Part shown: in pieces, positions 37,918 to 46,828 of the stretch
How positions within the stretch are numbered: the first letter of the stretch is position 1
Layout of the letters: each line of letters starts with the position of its first letter
Origin: an uncultured Prevotellaceae bacterium
GTDB lineage: Bacteria > Bacteroidota > Bacteroidia > Bacteroidales > Muribaculaceae
Length of the DNA: 64,000 nucleotides
Assembly: GCA_900320245.1 (NCBI GenBank)
Contig: ONRP01000003.1
Coordinates: forward strand, 1-64,000
Reading direction: 5' to 3'
The notes under the pieces: model-generated
Databases searched by the model: none
Seen by the model: only the letters and a program-made list of their open reading frames with translations
Told to the model about the DNA's origin: nothing
Program-made: the position numbers and the translations under genes

Positions 37918-38143
37918 TACCCGTTAAGAAAAATCAAAACCAATCAAAAGATTAACTTGTTGAAAAACAGACATCTGAATAAAACCACCCGCCCAAGAAA
38001 TCTAAATCAGTTTCAAAGCCTTTTTGACAACTTAAAACTACAAATCACGTGAATTTTTGGCAGCCGCTATTATTTTTGGAAAACAAGAAACACAATTTAT
38101 TATGACATCGGGAAAAACAACTCATTACCCCTCACTTCTATAA

Positions 38144-38181
38144 CACAAACAACCCGAACAACAGTGTTCGGGTTGTTTGTG
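38144..38181. terminator. Terminator after the dockerin protein gene
   Basis: Perfect 16-base stem (CACAAACAACCCGAAC at 38144-38159 and its complement at 38166-38181), with a 6-base loop, 18 bases past the stop of the minus-strand gene. Confidence 0.8.
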
Positions 38182-38199
38182 CTATTAAGAGTTTGATGA

Positions 38200-39096
38200 T
38201 TATTCCCAGTGACCGGTGAGGACATAGTGGATGAGGGCCGTCACATCATTGATGTCAACCAGGCTGTCACCGCTGGCCACATTGCAGTCCGCAGCCACAG
38301 CATCGTACTCTTCATCAATACTTCCCAAAACCACACTGATCAACAGGGTCACATCGTTGATGTCAATCATTTGGTCCATATTCACGTCGCCACGGGAGTT
38401 GAAGAACGACATCGTGTTGACTTCGCCAGTAAAGAAGCCCCATACGCTCTTGCTGTCGCCAACAATCCACGAGATGGTATGGTCGCCGCTGGGCACTGTG
38501 CTCATGTCAATATCGATTACACCGCTCACCACCTTGCCACAGACAGGAATCTCACCCACAACTAGATTTGCCACATCGTCGTCAAACCAATAGCAGTAAC
38601 GCACCAGTTCCACGCTATCCGCTTCCACAGTCGCTTCGGGAATGATAAAGTGTTTCGTCACTGATGAACTCCAGTAGCCCAAATCATCCTGCACACGCAT
38701 CGTCAGGCTGTGCAAGCCAACGGACAACGACGAGATGTCGAGCATGACAGGTGCAACACCTATGGTCTGTCGCCCGGCAACATTGTCGTCAAACCACACT
38801 TCACGGCTCTGAATCGACGAGGCGGTGCTGTTGTCCATCTCGTCGGGGATGATGAAAGCCCTTGTCACGGGAGAACTCCACATGCCCTGGTCGTCCTTCA
38901 CACGCATCGTGAACCAATGCAAGCCAGGCGGCAACGACGAGATGTCGAGCGTGGCCGGCGAAGTGCCGAGCGATTGGCTCTGGACATTGTTGTCCAGCCA
39001 GCACTCGCGCTCAAGGATGCTGCCTTGGGCCGTCGCCACCATACAACAGACAGCGGCGAACGCTGCTAAACAATATTTGATAATACTCATAGTCAT
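38200..39096 (-). CDS. Secreted protein with C-terminal dockerin-like repeats
   Basis: A 298-residue protein with a signal peptide (start MTMSIIKYCLAAFAA at 39096; 39090 is an alternative). Two copies of an about 80-residue beta-module follow, each with a WxDDNVA- or WLDNNVQ-type start, LDISSLxxGLHxxTMRVxD and (F/Y)WSSxVT (about 25-105 and 105-190). The C-terminus holds two dockerin-like calcium loops (DVNMDQMIDINDV and the later LVDINDV). It begins 20 bases after the beta-helix gene and is probably cotranscribed. No cohesin is present in the window, so the repeats may serve calcium binding or stability. Confidence 0.75.
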   Translation of the reverse strand: MTMSIIKYCLAAFAAVCCMVATAQGSILERECWLDNNVQSQSLGTSPATLDISSLPPGLHWFTMRVKDDQGMWSSPVTRAFIIPDEMDNSTASSIQSREVWFDDNVAGRQTIGVAPVMLDISSLSVGLHSLTMRVQDDLGYWSSSVTKHFIIPEATVEADSVELVRYCYWFDDDVANLVVGEIPVCGKVVSGVIDIDMSTVPSGDHTISWIVGDSKSVWGFFTGEVNTMSFFNSRGDVNMDQMIDINDVTLLISVVLGSIDEEYDAVAADCNVASGDSLVDINDVTALIHYVLTGHWE

Positions 39097-39115
39097 ATCA
39101 GGTTTTAACGATGAG

Positions 39116-40123
39116 TTAATCTCTTGCCTCGGCCTCATAGTTGATGCGCAACTGCGTGCCCTCGACATTCAGTTCCAGGCTCTTGATGACCGGTGTTCTG
39201 GGAACCTTGCTCCAGCCTATGCCGCCATGGATGCCTATCTGCGTGCCGTCGGTGCCAATCCATACATCAGGCTGCTTCAACTCCCAAGTGCGCTCATCAG
39301 AGTAGTCTCCATTTTCTGCATCAGCAAAAACTTGTGATATATCCCCTACATTATAAATGTTTTCAGTAGTTGTTCCATCATTAAAATATGCGAAGGTCCT
39401 CTTAAGGCTATTTTTCACGACGCTATAAGGGCCACATACATTGCTGTTTGTATTATATGTAAAGATGCAATTCGTCCATGTGATACCTCTACCGTTATTG
39501 CCGGAATATCTGTTACCTGCGCAGATGCTGTGGTCAACCAATGTCTCTCCGTTTTCGGTATAGCCTGAAACTTGACCAATTACGATACAATTGGAAATCA
39601 ACATATTCTTGTATTCGCCACCTCTTGCTAAACCACTATTCAACACGCATTGCTTGATGGTCATGTTCTCGTTATAACCAGCCATGTTTAAAGCATTTTG
39701 CATCCGGCACTTCTCGACGGTCACATTCTTTATTCCTCCATTGGAATAACCGGCATATAAGTAGCCATTATTGATATAGAGTCCTTCCAAGTGGACATTA
39801 CAGAGCGTATCACCCTGAACGCCAATATAGACATTACCGAGAAGACAAGAGACCGCCGTCCCTGTCTCGGCATTACTTTCGTACCCTGCGCCATAGATGG
39901 AGACAGACTTGTTGATGGGCGCGGGAGCGAATTGTCCGTCAGAGAGGGTGATGACATCGCCGTCAACGGCGGCCGTCATGGCCTGTACAAAGGCATTGCC
40001 TCCTTTAAACACGCTCACTTGGTCACCGTGCTGCAAAACGGCCTTTACCACATCGGTAGTTGTTTGAGCCTTGCCTGCCAATGCGCAGCAAAGCAACATC
40101 AAAGATAATAGAATTTTCTTCAT
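39116..40123 (-). CDS. Secreted right-handed beta-helix protein
   Basis: A 335-residue secreted protein (signal peptide about 1-20, GKAQT). The body shows repeated beta-helix turns with N and G at corners (VHLEGLYINNG, VTVEKCRMQNAL, MTIKQCVLNSGL, MLISNCIVIGQ), as in pectate-lyase-like folds; no catalytic triad is evident. The central part (about 39300-39830) is AT-richer than the ends, perhaps due to exchange. A -7 box (TAACTTTG, minus strand, 40249-40256) lies 126 bases upstream. It probably binds or degrades a polysaccharide together with the next gene product. Confidence 0.75.
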   Translation of the reverse strand: MKKILLSLMLLCCALAGKAQTTTDVVKAVLQHGDQVSVFKGGNAFVQAMTAAVDGDVITLSDGQFAPAPINKSVSIYGAGYESNAETGTAVSCLLGNVYIGVQGDTLCNVHLEGLYINNGYLYAGYSNGGIKNVTVEKCRMQNALNMAGYNENMTIKQCVLNSGLARGGEYKNMLISNCIVIGQVSGYTENGETLVDHSICAGNRYSGNNGRGITWTNCIFTYNTNSNVCGPYSVVKNSLKRTFAYFNDGTTTENIYNVGDISQVFADAENGDYSDERTWELKQPDVWIGTDGTQIGIHGGIGWSKVPRTPVIKSLELNVEGTQLRINYEAEARD

Positions 40124-40290
40124 AAAGTTGTTAGGTTAAATTGGTTAATAATTTAAAATATGTAGTATCCTAATGAGTTCGGATGAGGTTATAGGCAAGA
40201 TCAGAGATAAATTTGGAGAAATGCTATTATTCGGGTAAAATTGATTTACAAAGTTACTGCATCACTGTTTTTGTGGACTCTCAAAATGTA

Positions 40291-40330
40291 AAAACCGACT
40301 CTCAAAAGATAAATTGAGAGTCGTTTTTGT
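40291..40330. terminator. Bidirectional intrinsic terminator
   Basis: 10-base perfect stem (CGACTCTCAA at 40297-40306 and TTGAGAGTCG at 40315-40324) flanked by AAAAAC and TTTTTG, giving U-runs on both strands. It ends the Kelch-AraC transcript. A second AAC-rich fold-back (40346-40406) lies just before it. Confidence 0.85.
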
Positions 40331-40427
40331 CATTGCCCCTTTTATCAAACAACAGGAACAACAATTAAAGTTGTTTAAGTTGTTGATTGTTGTTTATGTT
40401 GTTTGAAAAAAAGAGAGTGGATGCCGA

Positions 40428-42131
40428 TTAGCGGTTTTTCCAGGCACTGGGAGTGGTGCCGGTGATGGCCTTGAAGATGCGATAGAATGAGGCTTCGCTG
40501 GGAAAGCCCGATTTCATACATACCTCGGCAATCTTAATGTCGGGCTGACTGCGCAGCAGTTCCTGGGCGTAGGCTACGCGATAGGTGTTGACGAACTGCG
40601 GGAACGAGCAACTGCGCTGCGAGTTGATGCAGGCCGAGATCGCGCTACGATTTGTGCCTAGCGCGGTGGCAAGGTCGGTGATTTTCAGGTTGGGATTCAT
40701 GAAGAGTTGCTGCTGTTCCATCGCTTGACAGATGCGCTGCATGAGTTCAGCATCGTCACTGCCTGCGACTGGAGCCTCCTGGGCTTCCTCGCAGGGCTCC
40801 TCGGCGGGAGTTTCAGTTTCAATAACCGGTGTGCTTTTCCTGCGGTGCAACAGCCACACCAGCCCAGTCGCCAATGCGGCGATGGCCAAGACGATAAGCG
40901 CCCATCCCCACCAGGGGAATCCCATGCCTGCTGCCTGGGCACGCGAACTGACGTGCAGCAGCCAGGTGGCGCCCGAGGGCTTGAAATTGTTTTCTACCAT
41001 ATTGCCGCTTACCATCATCAGGTTGCCATCGGCCGTCACGACGGTATAATTTGGATTGAATGGGGTCAGCACGTCGGTATAGCACAGCGTCAATCGGGCA
41101 GGTGTGGTGGTATAGTCAATCTTTAGGACATAGGCACGTGAGGCAGATTTTTTATTGTGGGCCTCAGCATCACAACCCACCATATAGGCCATCCCGGCTT
41201 GCCGGTCAACAAATACCATCTGATAATAGTCGATTCCACCCCATTCGCAGGCCATCGGGACAGGTACATCGGTGGGCAACAGCGAAAATTCCCCGTTGGT
41301 GACACGGGCGATGGCAATCTGTCCCTGGGCATTCTCAAGCGCCAGCAGATAGGTGTATTCATTACTTGACTCGTCACCGATAAAGGAATAGTCAGCGGAC
41401 TTGTGAATATAGATACCGGGTAAATGCCACTCTTGGAGCAACGGCTCATGATAGGACTCGCCGCGAAGCCGGTCCACCACATCAGAGGTGATGTGCCGCC
41501 CGATGGAATCCATGCCGCCGAAGATGATGGCATCGTCCTTGGCCGTGCGAAGGATGAACGGACAAGCCCGCCCCAGGCTCACTCCCTTGACGGGCGAGAA
41601 TCCATTCTTGCCGTCATACATCTCGACGGCATCCTCGTGATGCCAGTTGCCGGCTATGACAGCACGACCATCGTCCAACGCCAGGGCCGATGCTATCGCC
41701 CGTTTGGTGTCGAGGCTTGCAATGCCCTCGCACGTGTGCGTCACGGGGTCATAGAGTTCTGCTTCATAGGTTTGGCCGATGCCCAAATTCTTCTCGTGAC
41801 CGCCAAAGATGAGCACCTTGCCCGTTGAGAGTTCCACGGCAAAGCCGTCGTCATGGGCGTAAGCCATTTGCACCACGTGCCACTTGCCGTCCTTGAAATA
41901 CTCGATAGTGGGCGTGGGTACGAAGTTGGTGGTATGGCTTCCTATGACAGTAGGCTCACCGTTCAGGCACAACAGCAAGGTACCCTCGCGGGGAATATTC
42001 AGGTCGGCCAGCCGCTCGGCCTCAATCTTCACAACGGGACACGACGCATCGCCCTTGGCCTGAACGGCCAATGGCAACAGCGCCAAGAGGCAATACACTA
42101 CTGTGAGAACTCGTTTTCCTCCCGTTGACAT
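40428..42131 (-). CDS. Membrane-spanning Kelch-AraC hybrid regulator
   Basis: A 567-residue protein: signal peptide (about 1-25), a periplasmic beta-propeller with Kelch-like strands (about 40-400; LIFGGHEK, AVIAGNWH, IIFGGMDS), one transmembrane helix (about 408-430) followed by HRRK, an acidic linker, and a C-terminal AraC DNA-binding domain (about 465-567; LGTNRSAISACINSQ and SEASFYRIFKAITGTTPSAW). The layout recalls hybrid two-component regulators without the kinase: a one-protein sensor that would read the periplasm and bind DNA at the membrane. Likely targets are the adjacent secreted-protein genes, which is inference. Confidence 0.85.
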   Translation of the reverse strand: MSTGGKRVLTVVYCLLALLPLAVQAKGDASCPVVKIEAERLADLNIPREGTLLLCLNGEPTVIGSHTTNFVPTPTIEYFKDGKWHVVQMAYAHDDGFAVELSTGKVLIFGGHEKNLGIGQTYEAELYDPVTHTCEGIASLDTKRAIASALALDDGRAVIAGNWHHEDAVEMYDGKNGFSPVKGVSLGRACPFILRTAKDDAIIFGGMDSIGRHITSDVVDRLRGESYHEPLLQEWHLPGIYIHKSADYSFIGDESSNEYTYLLALENAQGQIAIARVTNGEFSLLPTDVPVPMACEWGGIDYYQMVFVDRQAGMAYMVGCDAEAHNKKSASRAYVLKIDYTTTPARLTLCYTDVLTPFNPNYTVVTADGNLMMVSGNMVENNFKPSGATWLLHVSSRAQAAGMGFPWWGWALIVLAIAALATGLVWLLHRRKSTPVIETETPAEEPCEEAQEAPVAGSDDAELMQRICQAMEQQQLFMNPNLKITDLATALGTNRSAISACINSQRSCSFPQFVNTYRVAYAQELLRSQPDIKIAEVCMKSGFPSEASFYRIFKAITGTTPSAWKNR

Positions 42132-42158
42132 CGGTTTTTTGGGGTTAGTGAAAATTTG

Positions 42159-42215
42159 GAAAAAAATCCACGCTAAATCACCGATGTGTTGTCATTCAGT
42201 GGTTTAGCGTGGAAT
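42159..42215 (-). terminator. Terminator of the Cys-rich protein gene
   Basis: ATCCACGCTAAATCA (42166-42180) pairs with TGGTTTAGCGTGGAAT (42200-42215) with minor mismatch, followed on the minus strand by seven T residues. Confidence 0.75.
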
Positions 42216-42236
42216 CAAGTGTCTGAATCAGTCAGA

Positions 42237-42755
42237 TTAGTTCTTCTTGGCTTTGTCCTTGCAGTCAGGGCACTGCTGGTCGGCGGGCTTGTCGCACTTC
42301 TTGCCTTCCATTTTCTTGTCCTTGCAGCAATCCTGCTTCATACCCTCGGCCTTCTCGCATTTCTGGCCTTCTTTGCACTCATGCTTGGTAGCCATACCCT
42401 TTTCGCACTTTTGGCCCTCGGCCTTCTTGCACTCATGCTTCATTCCCTCAGCCTTTTCGCACTTCTGCATGCCTTCCTTGCACTCATGCTTGGGAGCCAT
42501 ACCTTTTTCGCACTCGTGGCCTTCGGCCTTCTTGCACTCGTGCTTCATGCCCTCGGCCTTCTTGCACTCTTGCTTAGCAGCCTTGGCTTTGCAGTCGGGG
42601 CACTGCTGGTCGGCAGGCTTGTCACACTTCTGACCATCCTTGTGATCCTTGCAGCATTCCTTCTTCACTTGCTCACACTGTTTGTTGGCAACCTGAGCGG
42701 TCATCGAGGTGGCAGCAAAAGCCACAAGAGCGAGCGTCAATAAAAATTTCTTCAT
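42237..42755 (-). CDS. Secreted Cys/Lys/Glu-rich repeat protein, possible metal binder
   Basis: A 172-residue exported protein (signal peptide about 1-20, TAQVAN). The mature part has about 20 cysteines, mostly in xCEK/ECKK units: repeated HECKKAEG and KCEKAEG or KCEKGM in the centre, flanked by two near-identical blocks of CCKD...CDKPADQQCPDCK at each end. There are no long hydrophobic regions. The pattern suggests metal or redox binding, but it matches no family I know. A full promoter lies upstream and a terminator downstream, so it is a single-gene unit. Confidence 0.75.
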   Translation of the reverse strand: MKKFLLTLALVAFAATSMTAQVANKQCEQVKKECCKDHKDGQKCDKPADQQCPDCKAKAAKQECKKAEGMKHECKKAEGHECEKGMAPKHECKEGMQKCEKAEGMKHECKKAEGQKCEKGMATKHECKEGQKCEKAEGMKQDCCKDKKMEGKKCDKPADQQCPDCKDKAKKN

Positions 42756-42798
42756 AATAGATGTTTGGTTAAAATGTTTGATTAATGATTTGATGCGC

Positions 42799-42829
42799 CA
42801 AAATTAGTGCAAATTACGCACAGAACAAA
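42799..42829 (-). promoter_or_regulatory. Promoter of the Cys-rich protein gene
   Basis: Minus strand: TTTG (42826-42829), 19 bases, TAATTTTG (42799-42806). Confidence 0.7.
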
Positions 42830-42919
42830 ATGTGAAACCAAGTTTTACATTTTTTATGCCGTGATGCAGCCTGATTTATCCAAAATTAACCCGTTGACGG
42901 AATTAAAGAATCAAATTTT

Positions 42920-43205
42920 TTGCCAGACAATTGACACCCGTAGGGTGGCCTATGAATAACCCCAGATAAATCAGGCAACTGAGCAGAGCGAAGGTGGCTG
43001 ATTCATCGGGGTTGTCATGAACCGTAACCCGTCGCTGAAGGCGCCCCCCCTTCATCTTGTACCAGCACAAATGGGGTCGCTTCCAGCGACGGAGATTGTA
43101 TTGCCCACCCGTGGGTGATGCAATCCACTTCACTACCGCTCAGCGGATTGCATTACCCACGATTATTCAAATGACCGCCCTTTGGGCGTTTGCGACAGCA
43201 ACTTG
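42920..43205. repeat. Dispersed intergenic palindromic repeat
   Basis: The stretch is made of fold-back blocks: AACCCCAGATAAATCAGG near 42958 faces CTGATTCATCGGGGTT near 42998; GTCGCTTCCAGCGAC near 43075; GTATTGCCCACCCGTGGG near 43097; and CGCCCTTTGGGCG near 43175. Similar sequences are common between Bacteroidales genes. A 76-codon open frame here is a by-product. The rest of the 42756-43404 gap carries the two promoters. Confidence 0.6.
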
Positions 43206-43330
43206 TCGGCATTGAATCTTTTCACAGATTCTCTACTTGTTCAAGTAACTCTGCCTACGGTTAAAAATTCGCAATAAAAACCGAAATATGAGACTATTTG
43301 AGTTTTTTTTGGTTTAATCATGGTATAAAA

Positions 43331-43361
43331 TTTGCATTTTGCAGCAAAACACTTACTTTTG
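43331..43361 (+). promoter_or_regulatory. Promoter of panB
   Basis: TTTG (43331-43334), 19 bases, TACTTTTG (43354-43361), with a leader of about 37 bases. Confidence 0.75.
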
Positions 43362-43404
43362 CACCCATTCTACCAACCTAACATCATTTTAGCGAAAGAA
43401 CATT

Positions 43405-44226
43405 ATGTCAACCTATACTGTTACCGACCCTCGCAAGGTCACTACCAAGCGCATTGCCGACATGCGTCTCGCAGGCGAGAAAATCGCGATGATCACCGCC
43501 TATGACTACACCATGGCCACCCTCGTGGACCAGGCCGGCATCGACATCATCCTGGTGGGCGACAGTGCCAGCAACGTCATGCAGGGCAATGCCACCACCA
43601 TCCCCATCACCATCGATGACATGATTGTGTATGGCCGCACCGTGGTGCGTGCCGTCAAGCGTGCCATGGTCATCGTGGACATGCCCTTCGGCACCTATCA
43701 GGGCGATCCCATGGACGCTCAGCGCAATGCCGTGCGCATCATGCAAGAGACCGGAGCCGACGGTGTGAAACTGGAGGGCGGACGCGAGATGCGGCCGGCC
43801 ATTGAGATGATTCTGCGCGCCGGTATCCCCGTGATGGGACATCTGGGCCTCACGCCGCAGAGCATCAACAAGTTCGGCACCTATGCTACCCGTGCCGAGG
43901 GTGAAGCCGAGGCCACCCGCCTGCTGGCCGACGCCAAGGTGCTGGCCGAAATCGGTTGCTTCGGCATCGTGCTGGAGAAAATCCCCGCCACGCTGGCCGC
44001 CAAGGTCACCCAGAGCATCGGCGTGCCCACTATCGGCATCGGCGGCGGTGGCGCATGCAGTGGACAGGTGCTCGTGCTGCACGACATGCTCGGCCTGAAC
44101 CGTGAGTTCAAGCCCAAGTTCCTGCGCGTGTACAACAACCTGGGCGAGCAGATCATCGACAGCGTGGGCAACTACATCACCGACGTCAAGAGCGGCGATT
44201 TCCCCAACGAGAACGAGCAATACTGA
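43405..44226 (+). CDS. panB: 3-methyl-2-oxobutanoate hydroxymethyltransferase
   Basis: A 273-residue PanB. It transfers a hydroxymethyl group from methylene-tetrahydrofolate to 2-oxoisovalerate, the first step of pantothenate synthesis. Family motifs include ITAYDYTMATLVDQAGIDIILVGDS in two overlapping parts (near 33-57; metal-binding Asp in VGDS), VDMPFGTYQ (near 92-100), VKLEGG (near 119-124), GHLGLTPQS (near 146-154) and IGIGGGGACSGQVLVL (near 211-226). Length is normal. It stands alone between a full promoter and a terminator; panC and panD are not in the window. Confidence 0.97.
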   Translation: MSTYTVTDPRKVTTKRIADMRLAGEKIAMITAYDYTMATLVDQAGIDIILVGDSASNVMQGNATTIPITIDDMIVYGRTVVRAVKRAMVIVDMPFGTYQGDPMDAQRNAVRIMQETGADGVKLEGGREMRPAIEMILRAGIPVMGHLGLTPQSINKFGTYATRAEGEAEATRLLADAKVLAEIGCFGIVLEKIPATLAAKVTQSIGVPTIGIGGGGACSGQVLVLHDMLGLNREFKPKFLRVYNNLGEQIIDSVGNYITDVKSGDFPNENEQY

Positions 44227-44249
44227 TTCTTAAGCATCAAAGAATAATG

Positions 44250-44281
44250 ACGGGCGCAACACTCATTCATGTTGCGCCCGT
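44250..44281. terminator. Bidirectional terminator after panB
   Basis: 11-base perfect stem (ACGGGCGCAAC at 44250-44260 and its complement at 44271-44281) with a 10-base loop, between convergent genes. Confidence 0.85.
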
Positions 44282-44290
44282 TGTATTTGT

Positions 44291-45181
44291 TTATTCCTCA
44301 ATGATTTCCATGATGTGGTTCCCCAGTTGGGCCACCAAGTTGGCTGTATGACTGTCGGGAATGCCTTCGGCCTTACACAATTCGCCACGCGATGCCAGCC
44401 ACTTGTCAAGCAGAACAACCACCTTGTCGGCCCGTTCTCGCATCTGATTGCTCAGGGCTATGAAGCCTTCACGGTCATACATATCAGGGTCATCTATATC
44501 AAAACTCTTGGCATCGGCCAATTCCTGTAAGAAATTCTCCCGGGCAGAGGCTATGGTCCACATCTGGTCGGTATCAAACGGGCCTTTATTGCAGAGTTTG
44601 CTGTAGTCATTCTGGCGGGTTTCGGCCAAAGTCCAATATGAACCGCTGGCAACGACGTGCGCAATGGTGCCTCCCCAAAAAGTCAAGTAAGACAGGTCAC
44701 AATACAGGTTACCCAATTCTTCCTCCAGGGCAAGCCAGTCGCGCATCTCGGCCTGGTAGAGGGGATTCTTGCTTTTGCCGACATAGTCCCGGGCCGTGAG
44801 ATAATGGCACACGCCACGCCAGATGCGGCCGCACATCACCATGTCCATCGTGCTGCCGCCCGACAGACTATCGGCCAACTCCCGCAGATCACTGCACACG
44901 GTTTCGTCCAGAGGGTATTTATCCTCTTTCCTGTGGTTCAGGATTCCATAGGACTGTATGGCAACAGCCTGCTGTTCATAACGGTTGACGAACTCGTCGA
45001 CTGACTGGGCCGAGAATTCTTCCATCATGAAGTCGGCCAACGAGTCGAGCGAGGCAAACCTCACATCGGCCTCAAACGGGGCGGGGGCAGGGGTTTCACG
45101 CACCTCCGATTTCTTGCTGCCGCACGACATCAGAGTGACCAGCAGACTCAACAATAATGATTCCACAAACAACTTATTCAT
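44291..45181 (-). CDS. Lipoprotein of unknown function
   Basis: A 296-residue lipoprotein (start chosen at 45181, MNKLFVESLL; lipobox LMSC near residues 17-20), mostly alpha-helical and acidic after a Pro-rich linker (PAPAP). Two short cysteine-containing stretches (CGRIWRGVCHYL and LCNKGP) are seen, but I recognise no family. A -7 box (TACATTTG, minus strand, 45206-45213) precedes it. It is a single-gene unit convergent with panB. Confidence 0.65.
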   Translation of the reverse strand: MNKLFVESLLLSLLVTLMSCGSKKSEVRETPAPAPFEADVRFASLDSLADFMMEEFSAQSVDEFVNRYEQQAVAIQSYGILNHRKEDKYPLDETVCSDLRELADSLSGGSTMDMVMCGRIWRGVCHYLTARDYVGKSKNPLYQAEMRDWLALEEELGNLYCDLSYLTFWGGTIAHVVASGSYWTLAETRQNDYSKLCNKGPFDTDQMWTIASARENFLQELADAKSFDIDDPDMYDREGFIALSNQMRERADKVVVLLDKWLASRGELCKAEGIPDSHTANLVAQLGNHIMEIIEE

Positions 45182-45262
45182 GATACTTCTGCTTTTATCT
45201 TCTTGCAAATGTACAATAAAAAACTAAAAAAAACTATCCACATGCTGGAATATTGACTCGAC

Positions 45263-46198
45263 TCAATCCACATCGGTGGCAAGGGCGGCATTGCGCAGCA
45301 GCGTTTTGTAACGCAGACGCGAGATGGCGCTGTGGGCGAAGAGGCGCTTGAAATCGCCCGGTTTCATCGAACGGATGCGCTCCCGTGTGAGCGTCATCAC
45401 GGCCTCGGTAGGGGCAAAATCGGGGATGGAAGTGGGCACGGCATGGGCATTGTGCGGACAGCACAACTGGCAGGAGTCACACCCAACCACCCTGTTGCCA
45501 ATCACCTCACCCACCCACGCGGGCAATTCGTCGTCATGGTTCTCGATGAGCAGACACGACAAGCAACGTGACGCATCGACAGCGCCGCAGTCGTTCAAGG
45601 CTCCGGCAGGACATGCCGCGACACACCTGCCGCAGTCACCGCAGGTCATCTCGCACGGCTCATCGGGCGGCAACTGTGCTGTGGTGACAATCTCGCCCAG
45701 GAAGAAGAACGACCCCCTGCCAGGAAGAATCAGGCAACCGTTGCGGCCGACGAAACCGAGTCCCGCGCGCTGCGCCCAATAGCGCTCGCGGATGGGTGCC
45801 GAGTCGACACAGGGACGCGTAGCACAATGGGTAATTTCTTCGATGAAACGGGCCAATTCAGTCAACCGTTCCCTCAGCACCTCATGATAATCGCGTCCGT
45901 AGGCATAGTAGGCGACACGCAGGGTGCCGGCCGGCTGGCAGGTGGCGGGATAGTAGTTCATGGCAAGGGCAATGACCGTCCGGGCCCCCTCGAGCAGCAA
46001 CGCCGGGTCACGGCGCAGGTCACGGTGCCCCTCGGCCCACCGCATGCAGCCGTGGTGCCCCTGGTCAATCCAGCGGTCATATCGCGCCACCGCCTCATCG
46101 TCGACAGGCGAGGCAGCGGCAAAGCCACAAGCGTCAAATCCCAGGCTCGCGGCCTGGGACTTGATCAGTGATGCTATGTCAATGCTCGGGGATGGCAT
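45263..46198 (-). CDS. queG: Epoxyqueuosine reductase
   Basis: A 311-residue QueG, the cobalamin and [4Fe-4S] enzyme that reduces epoxyqueuosine to queuosine in tRNA, the last step of queuosine synthesis. The start at 46198 (MPSPSIDIASLIKSQA) is chosen to fit the family. The two ferredoxin-type clusters are CGDCGRCVAACPAGAL (near 184-199) and CDSCQLCCPHN (near 240-250); the active-site region VDSAPIRER is near 132. It overlaps the deacetylase gene by 20 bases. Confidence 0.93.
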   Translation of the reverse strand: MPSPSIDIASLIKSQAASLGFDACGFAAASPVDDEAVARYDRWIDQGHHGCMRWAEGHRDLRRDPALLLEGARTVIALAMNYYPATCQPAGTLRVAYYAYGRDYHEVLRERLTELARFIEEITHCATRPCVDSAPIRERYWAQRAGLGFVGRNGCLILPGRGSFFFLGEIVTTAQLPPDEPCEMTCGDCGRCVAACPAGALNDCGAVDASRCLSCLLIENHDDELPAWVGEVIGNRVVGCDSCQLCCPHNAHAVPTSIPDFAPTEAVMTLTRERIRSMKPGDFKRLFAHSAISRLRYKTLLRNAALATDVD

Positions 46199-46796
46199 CG
46201 AACTTGTAACCCTGCTCCTGCAGCCACTCGATGGCGCGCGGCAAGGCATATTTCATGTTCTTCTCGGCCTTGAGCGAATCGTGGAACACGATAATCGAGC
46301 CGTTGCGGGCATACCGCTTCACGTTGTCGAGCACCTGCTCTCCCGTGAGTTTGCGGCTGTAGTCGCGCGTCACCAGGTCATACATAATGATGGCGAAACG
46401 CGACCTAAGGACCTTGGACTGCCCCCATCGCAGCAGACCGTGCGGCGGGCGAAACAGGGTGCTGCCGATGAGTTCGTTGGCACGGAACACGTTGTGCAGG
46501 TAGTGCTTGGTGCCCACGTGGGCTCCCTGCAGGTGGCTCATCGTGTGGTTGCCCACCGAATGGCCACGGCGGCGCACCTCCTCGAGCAGTTCGGGATGAC
46601 GTTCCACATTCTCGCCGACCATAAAGAAGGTGGCCTTGATGCCATAGCGGTCGAGGGTGTCGAGCACCCACGGCGTGACCTCGGGAATGGGTCCGTCGTC
46701 AAAGGTCAAATAGACCGTGTGGTCGCGCTTGTGGATGCGCCACACGGTCTCGGGAAATAACATTCTGTAAAGCAGAGGCGGACGTTCAACTAACAC
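46179..46796 (-). CDS. Polysaccharide deacetylase (NodB domain)
   Basis: A 205-residue NodB-fold enzyme. Motif 1 is LTFDDGPIPE (near residues 30-39), motif 2 SVGNHTMSH (near 79-87; metal His), motif 3 RPPHG (near 116-120) and the C-terminal VFHDS (near 175-179). There is no signal peptide or membrane anchor, so it would be cytoplasmic or exported by another route. Its end overlaps queG by 20 bases; this coupling is common in Bacteroidales but its meaning is unclear. The substrate is unknown. Confidence 0.88.
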   Translation of the reverse strand: MLVERPPLLYRMLFPETVWRIHKRDHTVYLTFDDGPIPEVTPWVLDTLDRYGIKATFFMVGENVERHPELLEEVRRRGHSVGNHTMSHLQGAHVGTKHYLHNVFRANELIGSTLFRPPHGLLRWGQSKVLRSRFAIIMYDLVTRDYSRKLTGEQVLDNVKRYARNGSIIVFHDSLKAEKNMKYALPRAIEWLQEQGYKFDAIPEH

Positions 46797-46828
46797 GATG
46801 TCGACCGTTGTAGTGTTCAGTTAAATCA